NCBI GenBank assembly: GCA_034928535.1 | Contig: JAYFOV010000024.1 | Span: 49,443-113,442 of the forward strand | Reading direction: 5' to 3' | Origin: CAXXOK01 sp001604115 | Lineage (GTDB): Bacteria; Bacillota; Clostridia; Christensenellales; Aristaeellaceae | Length of the DNA: 64,000 nt | In this document: positions 7,974-16,525 of the stretch, piece by piece | How positions within the stretch are numbered: the stretch's first letter is position 1 | How the letters are laid out: each line of letters begins with the position of its first letter | Program-made: the position numbers and the translations under genes | The notes under the pieces: generated by a model | The model's input: only the letters and a program-made list of their open reading frames with translations | Database searches by the model: none | Told to the model about the DNA's origin: nothing

Positions 7974-8399
7974 TTAGGCTTTATGATGCTCGCTGCTCAG
8001 CCACTGCTCTAAAATGACTGTGGCGGCGAGTTTATCCACATATCGTTTGCGATCCTCCCGCCGCACACCGCCGTCGATCAGCGTGCGTTCGGCGGTCACG
8101 GTGGTCATGCGCTCGTCCATGTACAGGACGGTGAGCCCTGCGCCCTCCAGCACCTGGCCGAAGGCCATGGCCTTTTGTGCCTGCGCGCCGCGGGTGCCGT
8201 CCATGTTCAGGGGAAGCCCCAACAGTACATCGCGCGTTTCAAAGCGCTCACAAAGCGCCAGCACATAGCGGCTGTCCGGGCCGTAGCCTACGCGCCGGTA
8301 CACTTCCAGCGGCTGGGCGATGGTACGGGTGACGTCGCTCACAGCCACGCCGATGCGCACATCCCCCACGTCCAAGGCGATCACACGACCGGCTGTCAC
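7974..8399 (-). CDS. ruvX: Putative Holliday junction resolvase RuvX (YqgF)
   Basis: A 141-residue protein with the RNase H-like resolvase signatures: VIALDVGDVRIGVAVSD at the N-terminus, LLGLPLNMDGTRG in the middle and a VYMDERMTT-like segment (YMDERMTTVTAER) followed by VDKLAATVILEQWL. The family is essential in many bacteria and acts on 16S rRNA 5' end processing and on DNA junctions. It starts with GTG, overlapping the ireB stop by four bases (GTGA), so the two are translationally coupled. Length matches the family. Confidence 0.95.
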   Translation of the reverse strand: MTAGRVIALDVGDVRIGVAVSDVTRTIAQPLEVYRRVGYGPDSRYVLALCERFETRDVLLGLPLNMDGTRGAQAQKAMAFGQVLEGAGLTVLYMDERMTTVTAERTLIDGGVRREDRKRYVDKLAATVILEQWLSSEHHKA

Positions 8400-8659
8400 G
8401 CGTCCAGCCCCTTCAGGTACACACGCACCAATTCTTCTACGATCTCATCGCGCTCCAGCCGGCAGATCATGCTGCGTGCCTGACCGTAGCTGGTGATGTA
8501 CGTGGGGTCGCCGGAGATGATGTAGCCCACCAACTGCGTGACCGGATCGTACCCCTTGGCTTGAAGCGCGCGGTACACATGCTCCAGAATGTCGCAAGCA
8601 CGATTGCTTCCCTCCACCACAGGGGAGAATTTGGTCGTACCGTTCATTTCCGTAGCCAC
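8396..8659 (-). CDS. IreB family regulatory phosphoprotein
   Basis: An 87-residue protein of the DUF965/IreB family. KGYDPVTQLVGYIISGDPTY and LERDEIVEELVRVYL are the diagnostic segments. In enterococci IreB is a substrate of the PASTA kinase IreK and acts as a negative regulator of cephalosporin resistance; the Thr residues for that lie near the N-terminus, and the TT of MNGTTKF is a candidate site here. The start chosen is GTG at 8659, eight bases after a GGGAG site; TTG at 8680 or ATG at 8647 are alternatives. The alanyl-tRNA synthetase gene that usually precedes ireB is absent. Confidence 0.92.
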   Translation of the reverse strand: MATEMNGTTKFSPVVEGSNRACDILEHVYRALQAKGYDPVTQLVGYIISGDPTYITSYGQARSMICRLERDEIVEELVRVYLKGLDA

Positions 8660-8693
8660 TGGCTTCACTCCCTCAAACAAAGCGATTCAACTC

Positions 8694-8722
8694 ATTATAC
8701 ACCATGGTTGTTTTTTTTGAAA
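8694..8722 (-). promoter_or_regulatory. Candidate promoter of the ireB-ruvX-DUF1292 operon
   Basis: A perfect TATAAT on the minus strand at 8699-8694, with TTTCAA at 8722-8717 as a weak -35 and a 17-base spacer. Confidence 0.55.
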
Positions 8723-8767
8723 GGGGAAAGGGGATCACAAGCGATATTTTCCAGCGGCGCTTCCCGC

Positions 8768-8797
8768 TTGCCAAGGGCGGTTGCGTTGCGGTATACT
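8768..8797 (+). promoter_or_regulatory. Promoter of fhs
   Basis: TTGCCA at 8768-8773, 18-base spacer, TATACT at 8792-8797. The leader is about 40 bases and too short for a riboswitch. Confidence 0.65.
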
Positions 8798-8844
8798 GGA
8801 TGCACGCGTTTTTGGCAGAAGCATCAGGATAAGGGGGAACCATC

Positions 8845-10515
8845 ATGCCGTCAGATTTGGACATCGCCCGCGCCGCGGCGCTCCGGCCCATCGGGGAGGT
8901 CGCGCAGGCTGCCGGGTTCACGCCGGACACCCTCTCGCCCTATGGCAAATACATTGCCAAAGTGAATCAGCGCCCCTACATGGCGCGCCCCGCCAAAGCC
9001 AGGCTGGTGCTGGTGACGGCCATCAACCCCACGCCTGCGGGCGAGGGCAAGACCACCGTTTCCGTGGCGCTGGCCGATGGCATGACCCTGAGCGGACGCC
9101 GAGCGATGCTGGCGCTTCGGGAGCCGAGCCTGGGCCCTGTGTTTGGCATGAAGGGCGGCGCAACCGGCGGCGGCCACGCGCAGGTGGTGCCGATGGAAAG
9201 CATCAACCTGCATTTTACCGGCGATCTGCATGCCATTACCGCGGCCAACAACCTGCTCTGTGCCATGGTGGATAATCACATCCAGCAGGGCAATACGCTG
9301 GGCATCGACCCGCGCGAAGTGTGTTTCCGCCATTGCCTGGATGTGAACGACCGCCAGCTGCGCCAGATCGTGCAGGGGCTGGGAGGGCAAAAAAACGGCA
9401 CCCCGCGTGAAGATGGTTTTGACATCACGGCAGCCAGCGAGGTGATGGCTGTGTTCTGCCTGGCCAGTGATCTGGCCGACCTGAAGGCGCGGCTGGCGCG
9501 CATCGTGGTGGCCCGCACTTTTGCCGGCGAGCCTGTGACCTGCGGGCAGGTGGGCGCGGCCGGCGCCATGACGGCGCTGCTGCGCGATGCCTTTGAGCCC
9601 AACCTGGTGCAAACCCTGGACGGCACGCCCTGCCTGATGCACGGCGGCCCCTTTGCCAACATTGCCCATGGCTGCAACAGCGTTGCGGCCACCACCCTCG
9701 CCCTGCGCATGGCCGATTATGTGGTCACTGAGGCGGGCTTTGGCGCGGATCTGGGCGCAGAAAAATTTTTGGACATCAAATGCCGGATGAACGGCCTGTG
9801 GCCAAGCACCATCGTGCTGGTAGCGACGCTGCGCGCGCTCAAGCACCACGGCGGCGTGCCCAAGGCCGGGCTATCCAGCCCGGACCCCGATGCGCTGGCG
9901 GCAGGCCTGCAAAACCTGCTGGCGCACGTGGATAACATCCGCACGGTATGGCAGACCCCCGTGGTGGTGGCGATCAACCGTTTTGCCACCGACACGCAGG
10001 AGGAGGTCGCGCAGCTGCGGGAGGCTATGGCCTCCCACGGCGTGGCGTGCGAGCTGTGCGATGGCTGGGCTCAGGGCGGGAAGGGGGCGATCCTTTTGGC
10101 AGACGCGGTCTGTCGGGCTGCCGATGGCAACCCGGATCCCGCACCGCATTTCACCTATGAGGATGCCCTGCCCCTGACACAGAAGATCGAAGCCGTGGCC
10201 CGGCGCGTGTACCATGCCGGGAGCGTCGCCTTCACGGAGGATGCCCGGCGCACCTTGGCCCGCCTGCAAAAGGACGGCTACGGCGCCTGCCCGGTGTGCA
10301 TCGCCAAAACACAGTACTCCATGAGCGACGACCCGGCGTTGCTGGCCGCACCCGAGGGCTTTACGCTCACCATCCGCTCGGCGCGGCTCAGTGCCGGGGC
10401 AGGGTTTGTGGTGGCGTTTGCGGGGGGCATCATCGCCATGCCTGGGCTGCCCAAAGTGCCCGCCGCCCTCACGATTGATGTGGACGCGCAAGGGGAGATC
10501 CTCGGCCTGTTTTAG
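8845..10515 (+). CDS. fhs: Formate-tetrahydrofolate ligase
   Basis: A 556-residue enzyme that makes 10-formyl-THF from formate, THF and ATP. The P-loop-like TPAGEGKTT lies near residue 63, followed by LREPSLGPVFGMKGGATGGG, the N-terminal ADYVVTEAGFGADLGAEKF region and a C-terminal GFTLTIRSARLSAGAGFVV, all strongly conserved in Fhs. Length matches the family. It supplies one-carbon units and, in acetogens, is the second step of the methyl branch of the Wood-Ljungdahl pathway; no other gene of that pathway is present here, so acetogenesis is not implied. Confidence 0.97.
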   Translation: MPSDLDIARAAALRPIGEVAQAAGFTPDTLSPYGKYIAKVNQRPYMARPAKARLVLVTAINPTPAGEGKTTVSVALADGMTLSGRRAMLALREPSLGPVFGMKGGATGGGHAQVVPMESINLHFTGDLHAITAANNLLCAMVDNHIQQGNTLGIDPREVCFRHCLDVNDRQLRQIVQGLGGQKNGTPREDGFDITAASEVMAVFCLASDLADLKARLARIVVARTFAGEPVTCGQVGAAGAMTALLRDAFEPNLVQTLDGTPCLMHGGPFANIAHGCNSVAATTLALRMADYVVTEAGFGADLGAEKFLDIKCRMNGLWPSTIVLVATLRALKHHGGVPKAGLSSPDPDALAAGLQNLLAHVDNIRTVWQTPVVVAINRFATDTQEEVAQLREAMASHGVACELCDGWAQGGKGAILLADAVCRAADGNPDPAPHFTYEDALPLTQKIEAVARRVYHAGSVAFTEDARRTLARLQKDGYGACPVCIAKTQYSMSDDPALLAAPEGFTLTIRSARLSAGAGFVVAFAGGIIAMPGLPKVPAALTIDVDAQGEILGLF

Positions 10516-10572
10516 ACGATGGAAAATGAGATTGCATAGCCGCCCGCATGGGCGGCAGAAGGAGCGAACGTC

Positions 10573-11064
10573 ATGCAGAACCAACAAGTGGAGCTGTTGC
10601 AGCTCTTGCAGCAGGATTGCCGGATGCCGCTGGAAAAAATCGCTGTGATGCTCGGGCTGCCCTTGGAGCAGGTCGGGCAAATGATCGACAGCATGGAAAA
10701 GCACGGCATCATCCTGCGTTACAGCCCGGTGATCAACTGGGACAAGACCGACCGCGAGCGTGTGGAGGCCATGATCGAAGTGCGCGTGACGCCCCAGCGC
10801 GGCGAAGGGTTTGACGCGATCGCCAAACGTATTTACCGTTTTGACGAGGTCAAGACGGTGTACCTGATGAGCGGCGCCTACGACCTGCTGCTGCTGGTGG
10901 AGGCGCACTCCCTCAAAGAGCTGGGCTATTTTGTGAGCACCAAGCTCAGCGTGCTGGAAACCGTTACCGGCACTGCCACGCACTTTGTGCTCAAGCGCTA
11001 CAAGAGTGACGGCATCATCTTTGAGGACGAATCCGGCGACAAGCGACTGGCGGTGAACCCGTAA
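10573..11064 (+). CDS. Lrp/AsnC family transcriptional regulator
   Basis: A 163-residue regulator. Residues about 1-50 form the winged helix (LLQLLQQDCRMPLEKIAVMLGLP...MEKHGIILRYSPVINW), and the rest is the RAM/ACT-like ligand domain (VEAMIEVRVTP, VYLMSGAYDLLLLVE). Members sense amino acids and control metabolism of them. The stop overlaps the start of the aminotransferase by one base (TAATG), a conserved pairing in Clostridia, so it probably regulates this enzyme. It starts at ATG after GAAGGAG. Confidence 0.93.
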   Translation: MQNQQVELLQLLQQDCRMPLEKIAVMLGLPLEQVGQMIDSMEKHGIILRYSPVINWDKTDRERVEAMIEVRVTPQRGEGFDAIAKRIYRFDEVKTVYLMSGAYDLLLLVEAHSLKELGYFVSTKLSVLETVTGTATHFVLKRYKSDGIIFEDESGDKRLAVNP

Positions 11065-12242
11065 TGGATTACAGCCGCTACGTGAACCCCCAGATCGCGG
11101 CTGTGCCCAAGAGCGGCATCCGCAAATTTTTCGACATCGTGCAAACCATGCCGGGCGCGATTTCTCTGGGCGTAGGCGAGCCGGATTTTGTGACGCCTTA
11201 CCACATCCGCAATGCGGCCATTGAAAGCCTTTTGGATGGGGAGACCCAATACACCAGCAATGCGGGCAAGATTTCCCTGCGCAGGGAAATCGCGCTGTAT
11301 TTGCAGGAGCGTTATGCCCTGACCTACGACCCGGGCAGCGAGGTATTGGTGACGGTGGGCGCCAGCGAGGGCATCGACCTTGCGCTTCGCGCACTGCTTT
11401 CCCCGGGGGATGAGGTGCTGGTGCCGGAGCCCAGCTACGTGAGCTACCGCCCGGGTGTGGTGTTTGCCGGCGGTGTGCCGGTACCCATCAAAACGGAGGA
11501 GTGCCGCAATTTTGTGCTCACCCCGGAGGAGCTGGCCGCTGCCATCACCCCCCGCACCAAGGCCATCATCCTGCCCTACCCCAACAACCCCACCGGTGCG
11601 ATCATCACCCGGGAGGAGCTGCAAAAGCTGCGCGACGTGATCGTAGCCCATGACCTGATCGTGATCAGCGATGAAATCTACAGCGAGCTATGCTATGCGC
11701 CGGAGGGGCATGTGAGCATCGCCGCCCTGCCGGAGATGCGGCAGCGCACCATCTACCTCAACGGCTTCAGCAAGGCGTTTGCCATGACGGGCTGGCGCGT
11801 GGGGTACCTGTGCGCGCCCGCTGCGCTCATGGATGTGATGGTCAAAATTCACCAGTACACCATCATGTGCGCCAGCACGCAGGGGCAAGTGGCTGCCGAG
11901 GAAGCGCTGCACCAGGGGCGCGAGGATGGCTATGCCGATGTGCTGGCCATGCGCCAGAGCTACGATCACCGCCGCCGGCTCATGTTCAATGCCTTCTGCG
12001 GCATGGGGCTTTCCTGCTTTGAGCCGCTGGGCGCGTTTTATGTGTTCCCCAGCATCAAGGCTACAGGGCTGACCAGCGAAGCGTTCTGCGAGCGACTGCT
12101 CAAGGAAAAAGAGGTCGCCTGTGTGCCCGGCACCGCCTTTGGCGCATGCGGGGAAGGGCACATCCGTTGCTGCTACGCCACCGCGCTGGATAAGCTGGAT
12201 GTGGCGCTGGCGCGCATCGGTGATTTTGTCCAACACCTGTGA
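11064..12242 (+). CDS. Class I/II pyridoxal-phosphate aminotransferase (PatA-like)
   Basis: A 392-residue fold-type I aminotransferase. Landmarks in order: SLGVGEPDFVTP, YTSNAGKISLRREIA, VGASEGIDLALRALL, LPYPNNPTGAIIT, VISDEIYSELCY and the lysine segment NGFSKAFAMTGWRVGYL, where Lys in SKAFAMTGWR is the expected Schiff-base residue. The family includes aspartate, aromatic and N-acetyl-diaminopimelate type enzymes, so the substrate is not fixed. It is coupled to the Lrp-type regulator by a one-base overlap. Confidence 0.93.
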   Translation: MDYSRYVNPQIAAVPKSGIRKFFDIVQTMPGAISLGVGEPDFVTPYHIRNAAIESLLDGETQYTSNAGKISLRREIALYLQERYALTYDPGSEVLVTVGASEGIDLALRALLSPGDEVLVPEPSYVSYRPGVVFAGGVPVPIKTEECRNFVLTPEELAAAITPRTKAIILPYPNNPTGAIITREELQKLRDVIVAHDLIVISDEIYSELCYAPEGHVSIAALPEMRQRTIYLNGFSKAFAMTGWRVGYLCAPAALMDVMVKIHQYTIMCASTQGQVAAEEALHQGREDGYADVLAMRQSYDHRRRLMFNAFCGMGLSCFEPLGAFYVFPSIKATGLTSEAFCERLLKEKEVACVPGTAFGACGEGHIRCCYATALDKLDVALARIGDFVQHL

Positions 12243-12406
12243 TTGAAATGCCGACCCTGAACGCAGTGTGCGCAAGGGCATGGCGGGCAGGGCGTAAAGC
12301 CACGCCCGCCATGCCCAGGCAGGGTTGCGCGGGGGTATTTCGTTATCTAGGCGTAACCCCTGCAAAAACACACCCAGCGTACTGACCGACACCAAGGAGG
12401 GTATCC

Positions 12407-13591
12407 ATGTACCGAAAAATCATCGCCCTGCTACTGATCCTTGCCCTGTGCGTCCCTTTTGCCGCCTTGGCTACCGAGGATGAGGAGGACGTTTCCATTG
12501 CCGATGTGCTGGGCACGATCGGCGACGACCCGGCTGCTACCGACGGCACTGCCGATGCGGTTGTCCCGCAAGCCGAGGCAAGCGTGCCGGTGGATCCCGC
12601 CGCGCCGGTCTATGAGCTGGACGGCTCCATATTGCTCAAGCTCACCTTTACCGGGGATTTTACCATCGGGGACAATTTGCAGTCCAGCGGCAAATCCATC
12701 TTTGAGCGCGAGCTGGAAAAGCAGAAGGGCGATTTGAACTTCCCCTTCCGCAATTTCAAAGAAATCATGGAAAATGACGATCTGACGGTGCTGAACTTTG
12801 AAGGCACCCTCACCACCGCCGGGCGCAACAAGAACAAGCTGGACAATCAGTTCCTCTTCCGCGCGGATCCCGCCTATGCGGGGGTCATGCCCAGCAACGG
12901 CGTGGAGTGCGTATCCCTGGAAAACAACCACGTGCTGGACATGGGGGAGGACGGCCTGGCCGAAACCAAAAAAACCCTGACCGACGCGGGCGTGAAATAT
13001 TACAGTGAAACCGAGCCGCTGATCTTTACCCTCAAAGGGGTCAAGATGGGCATGCTCGCCTACCAGACCTTTGACCAGTACGACAGGCTTTTCACCCAAG
13101 TGCCGCAAGATGTGAAGGCGCTCAAGGAGCAGGGCTGCGAGCTGGTTATCGTGAGCTTCCACTGGGGCGCGGAGCTGGATTATTACCCTAACGCAAACCA
13201 GCAGAAGATGGGCAAGATGACCATCGACGCGGGCGCGGATCTGGTGGTGGGGCACCACAGCCACCGCATCAACCCCATCGAGCTGTACAACGGCAAATAC
13301 ATCGTCTATTCGCTGGGCAACTTCAGCTTTGCGGGCAATAACAAGCCCAATGATATGAGCACCTTTGTGTTCCAGATCAAATTCCGTGTCAAGGACGGCG
13401 TTGCGCAGGATGACGGCTTCATCATCATCCCGTCGCGCATTTCCAGCAACACGGCCTACAATGATTTTATCCCCACGCCCTACACCAAGCAGGAAAATAT
13501 TGATAGCGTGCTGAATGTTCTCAAGCGCAACGGCCAGAAGCTGGCAGGCCCGGTGGCAGAGTATCCCCTGGCCTGGCCGGATGAATCCTGA
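12407..13591 (+). CDS. CapA family protein (poly-gamma-glutamate synthesis type), exported
   Basis: A 394-residue protein with signal peptide KIIALLLILALCVPFAALA and an acidic linker. The CapA/PgsA metallophosphatase-like domain is recognised from LTFTGDFTIGDN, VLNFEGTLTT, SLENNHVLDMGEDGL, VSFHWGAELDYYPNANQQ, VVGHHSHRINPIELYNGKYIVYSLGNFSFAG. In Bacillus CapA helps make or export poly-gamma-glutamate, but no capB/C genes are nearby, so a different envelope role is likely. It starts at ATG after an AGGAGGG site. Confidence 0.9.
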   Translation: MYRKIIALLLILALCVPFAALATEDEEDVSIADVLGTIGDDPAATDGTADAVVPQAEASVPVDPAAPVYELDGSILLKLTFTGDFTIGDNLQSSGKSIFERELEKQKGDLNFPFRNFKEIMENDDLTVLNFEGTLTTAGRNKNKLDNQFLFRADPAYAGVMPSNGVECVSLENNHVLDMGEDGLAETKKTLTDAGVKYYSETEPLIFTLKGVKMGMLAYQTFDQYDRLFTQVPQDVKALKEQGCELVIVSFHWGAELDYYPNANQQKMGKMTIDAGADLVVGHHSHRINPIELYNGKYIVYSLGNFSFAGNNKPNDMSTFVFQIKFRVKDGVAQDDGFIIIPSRISSNTAYNDFIPTPYTKQENIDSVLNVLKRNGQKLAGPVAEYPLAWPDES

Positions 13592-13626
13592 GCGGATCAC
13601 TGCAACACAGAACGGAGAGGTGCCCC

Positions 13627-14034
13627 ATGCCTTATTGCGCCTATTGCAAAACGAGCATCCTGGACATACGGCAAAAATGTCCAAACTGCGGCAGCACCCG
13701 CTACCTCAATGAGGAAGCGCCGCCCACGGCCGAGCCGAAGGTGGAGGTGCACACCGTGTATGTGGAAAAACCGGTGTATGTAGAGCGCCCAGTGTATACG
13801 GAGCGTACCATCATCCGGCAGGGCGAGTCGGCGCACAGCTGGCTCACGGCGTTGCTGCTGTGTTTGTTACTGGGTGGCATCGGGGCGCACCGCTTTTATG
13901 TTGGCAAGGGCTTTACCGGGTTTTTGTACTTGATCACTTTTGGGGTGTTTGGCGTTGGCTGGCTCATCGACCTGATCCTGATCCTGACAGGCAGTTTTCA
14001 CGACAAGCAGGGCTTTCCGCTGCGGCGCAACTGA
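13627..14034 (+). CDS. TM2 domain protein with N-terminal zinc ribbon
   Basis: A 135-residue membrane protein. The N-terminus (MPYCAYCKTS...CPNCGSTRYL) has two CxxC pairs spaced like a zinc ribbon. A Val/Tyr/Glu-rich repeated linker (VEKPVYVERPVYTERTI) follows. The C-terminal half is a TM2 domain, with two membrane helices and the GGIGAHRFYVGKGFTG motif. TM2 proteins are small and of unknown function in bacteria. The gene sits 35 bases after the CapA-like gene and is likely cotranscribed. Confidence 0.88.
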   Translation: MPYCAYCKTSILDIRQKCPNCGSTRYLNEEAPPTAEPKVEVHTVYVEKPVYVERPVYTERTIIRQGESAHSWLTALLLCLLLGGIGAHRFYVGKGFTGFLYLITFGVFGVGWLIDLILILTGSFHDKQGFPLRRN

Positions 14035-14079
14035 CGCGCCGCGCCGCACAGGCCGATCTTAGGGACGGGAGAGGGTCAT

Positions 14080-14631
14080 ATGCCACGCCTGATCGGGCAA
14101 ACGATCGTGCTGCGGGAATACCGCACGGAGGACACCCAGGCCATCCGCGGATGGGTGAATGATCTGGAAACGGTGCGCTTTCTATCAAGCCGATACTGGA
14201 TGCCGCAAAGCTATGCCGATACCGCGGATTTTGTGGATCACGCGATGCATGCGGGCACCAATGGCGCTTTTTTCGTGATTGCGGATCGGGAAACCGATGC
14301 CTATCTGGGGCAGACGGATCTTTTCAGCATCAACTGGCGGCTTCGCTCGGCGGAGTTTGCCATTGTGGTTGGCTCGGAAGCGGCGCGCGGGCGCGGCATC
14401 GGGCGGGAGGCCATCGGCATCCTACTGGACTATGCCTTTGGCATGCTGGGCCTGGAGCGTGTGGAGCTGGAGGTAGCGCAGGAAAACGACCGCGCCATCC
14501 GCTGCTACGAGCGTGCTGGCTTCCGGCACGAAGGGGTCAAGCGTCATGCCTTTATGGTGGACGGGCAATATTCCAACCTGGTCATCATGGCGGTGCTGGC
14601 ACCCGACTGGCGCGCCGCCCAAGGCAAGTGA
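14080..14631 (+). CDS. GNAT family N-acetyltransferase (RimJ/RimL type)
   Basis: A 183-residue enzyme. The N-terminus (IVLREYRTEDTQAIRGWVND) and the A motif (GIGREAIGILLDYAFGMLGLERVELEVAQENDRAIRCYERAGFRHEG) are typical of RimJ/RimL-like enzymes that acetylate protein N-termini or small molecules; the target is unknown. It is followed by a strong terminator and is likely the last gene of the capA-TM2 transcript. Confidence 0.9.
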   Translation: MPRLIGQTIVLREYRTEDTQAIRGWVNDLETVRFLSSRYWMPQSYADTADFVDHAMHAGTNGAFFVIADRETDAYLGQTDLFSINWRLRSAEFAIVVGSEAARGRGIGREAIGILLDYAFGMLGLERVELEVAQENDRAIRCYERAGFRHEGVKRHAFMVDGQYSNLVIMAVLAPDWRAAQGK

Positions 14632-14727
14632 CCGCCTGGCCTGCTCCATGGCCTTGGCCATGCGGGTGCGGCCAGCTCGCTCAGGCAACTCCGGGGGGAA
14701 AGGTACCGGCCTTCCAGCATAACTTAG

Positions 14728-14749
14728 ACCGCCGTCAGGCGGTTTTTTT
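14728..14749 (+). terminator. Intrinsic terminator
   Basis: ACCGCC, loop GTCA, GGCGGT followed by seven Ts (14743-14749). Confidence 0.85.
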
Positions 14750-15046
14750 GTGCTGAGAGGCCGCCCACAAGAGGGGTCAAAGGCAAGCCGTTTGCAGGCT
14801 GCCAAAGGGTATGACCCTCTGGCCGGTGCGGGCGGTATCCAAGCGCTATCCGGGAAAGCTTGCCCAAAAGTGAGCGATCAGCCCGCAGGGCTAGGAGGGC
14901 ATGCGGCTGTGGCACAAGGCAGAAGTTCTTTGGCAGTCTGGCAGCACAACAACGCTCGCATGCTTTTTGCACAAGGTTTTCCAGCCCTGAACCCAAGCCG
15001 CGGCGGGCGCCCCGCTGCACTGCGCAGCGTTTTCTCCATGCGGGGA
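14750..15046. other. GC-rich spacer upstream of the aspartate kinase promoter
   Basis: No gene that I can support, although a frame is open. The left edge (GAGGGGTCAAAGGCAAG) vaguely resembles the start of the interspersed repeat seen later, but the match is too short to call. Confidence 0.4.
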
Positions 15047-15075
15047 TTGACGAACACCGCCCCTTCCGCTACAAT
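15047..15075 (+). promoter_or_regulatory. Promoter of the aspartate kinase gene
   Basis: TTGACG at 15047-15052, 17-base spacer, TACAAT at 15070-15075. Confidence 0.75.
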
Positions 15076-15158
15076 AATTTTTTACTGGGGTTTGGCGATC
15101 CGCCAACCTGGGAATCAGTTCCACTTGGCATCTGCCGGTGGACGGGAGGTTTGGATGT

Positions 15159-16475
15159 ATGGGCAAGATCGTTGCGAAGTTCGGTGGCAGCTCGCTTTCC
15201 GATGCGGGGCAATTTAGAAAGGTGCGCGATATCCTCAGGATGGATGCGCGCCGTGTGTATGTGGTGCCCAGCGCGCCCGGCAAACGGTTTGCCACGGATG
15301 AAAAAGTGACCGATCTGCTCTACCTGACCCACCGAACCAAAACTGAAGGCGGCGATTGGCGCGCGGTATTTGCGCGCATTGCGGAACGTTACCACCAGAT
15401 CGAGCGTGACCTGGCGCTGACCACCGATCTGGCGGCGCAGCTGGAACGGATCGCCGGGGATATTGACGCGGGCGCCAGCGCGGACTATTGCGCCAGCCGC
15501 GGCGAGTACCTCAACGGCCTGCTGCTCAGCGCCTATCTCGGCTATGCGTTTCTGGATCCCAAGGACTATATCTTTTTCAACGCCGATGGGCAGTATGAGA
15601 GCGAGCGCACCAACGATGCGCTCAGCGAAGCGCTGGCCGGTGTGAAAAACGCCGTGGTGCCAGGCTTTTACGGCGCCCTGCCCGATGGCAGTGTGCACAC
15701 CTTCAGCCGGGGTGGCAGCGACATTACGGGCGCGATCGTCGCGCGCGCTGCGTGCGCGGATGTTTATGAAAACTGGACGGATGTGTCCGGCTTCCTGATG
15801 GCGGATCCACGCCTGGTGGATGGCGCGCTGCCCATCCGCAATGTGACGTACCGCGAGCTGCGGGAGCTTTCCTACATGGGCGCGACCGTCCTGCATGAGG
15901 ACAGCATTTTTCCCGTGCACCGCGCGGGCATCCCCACCAACATCCGCAATACCAACCACCCGGAGCACATCGGCACCTTCATCACCCATCTGGCCGAGAC
16001 CGACAAAAACCCTTACGTGATCACCGGCATTGCCGGACGCGTGGGCTATTCCGTCATATCTGTGGAAAAAGCGATGATGAACGCCGAAAAAGGCTTTGGC
16101 AAGCGCATTTTGCAGGCGGTGGAGGAGGCTGGGCTGAACTTTGAGCACCTGCCCACCGGCATCGATACCCTGTGCGTGGTGCTGGAAACCGCCCAGCTTG
16201 CGCCGGTGCAGGAAAAGGTGGTCAGCCGCATCATGGCGCTCACGCAGCCGGACACCATCACCATCCATGACGATATGGGGCTGATTGCCACCGTCGGGCG
16301 CGGCATGGTGCACAACCCCGGCACTGCGGCGAGGCTCTTTACGGCGCTGAGCACCGCGCATGTGAACGTGCGCATGATCGACCAGGGCTCCAGCGAGCTT
16401 TCCATTCTGGTCGGTGTGGATCGGTGCGATTTTGAGGCGAGCATCCGCGCCATCTACCATGAATTTGTAAAGTGA
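15159..16475 (+). CDS. Aspartate kinase
   Basis: A 438-residue enzyme phosphorylating aspartate in lysine, threonine and methionine synthesis. KIVAKFGGSSLSD opens the kinase domain; the FSRGGSDITGAIVA motif and NWTDVSGFLMADPRLV are also conserved. The last 140 residues form two ACT domains (VISVEKAMMNAEKGFGKRI, LIATVGRGM) that bind feedback inhibitors. The start is ATG at 15159 after GGGAGG. Its length and the class of ACT domains fit monofunctional clostridial aspartokinases. No other lysine genes are nearby. Confidence 0.95.
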   Translation: MGKIVAKFGGSSLSDAGQFRKVRDILRMDARRVYVVPSAPGKRFATDEKVTDLLYLTHRTKTEGGDWRAVFARIAERYHQIERDLALTTDLAAQLERIAGDIDAGASADYCASRGEYLNGLLLSAYLGYAFLDPKDYIFFNADGQYESERTNDALSEALAGVKNAVVPGFYGALPDGSVHTFSRGGSDITGAIVARAACADVYENWTDVSGFLMADPRLVDGALPIRNVTYRELRELSYMGATVLHEDSIFPVHRAGIPTNIRNTNHPEHIGTFITHLAETDKNPYVITGIAGRVGYSVISVEKAMMNAEKGFGKRILQAVEEAGLNFEHLPTGIDTLCVVLETAQLAPVQEKVVSRIMALTQPDTITIHDDMGLIATVGRGMVHNPGTAARLFTALSTAHVNVRMIDQGSSELSILVGVDRCDFEASIRAIYHEFVK

Positions 16476-16525
16476 TCCATCCAATGCAGGGCAGGCTGCG
16501 CCTGCCCCAAGGGAGGTGCAACCGC

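Noticed and set aside
14750..15217. Rightward frame between terminator and aspartate kinase
   Set aside because: It overlaps the promoter and the start of the kinase gene; no domain or ribosome-binding site.
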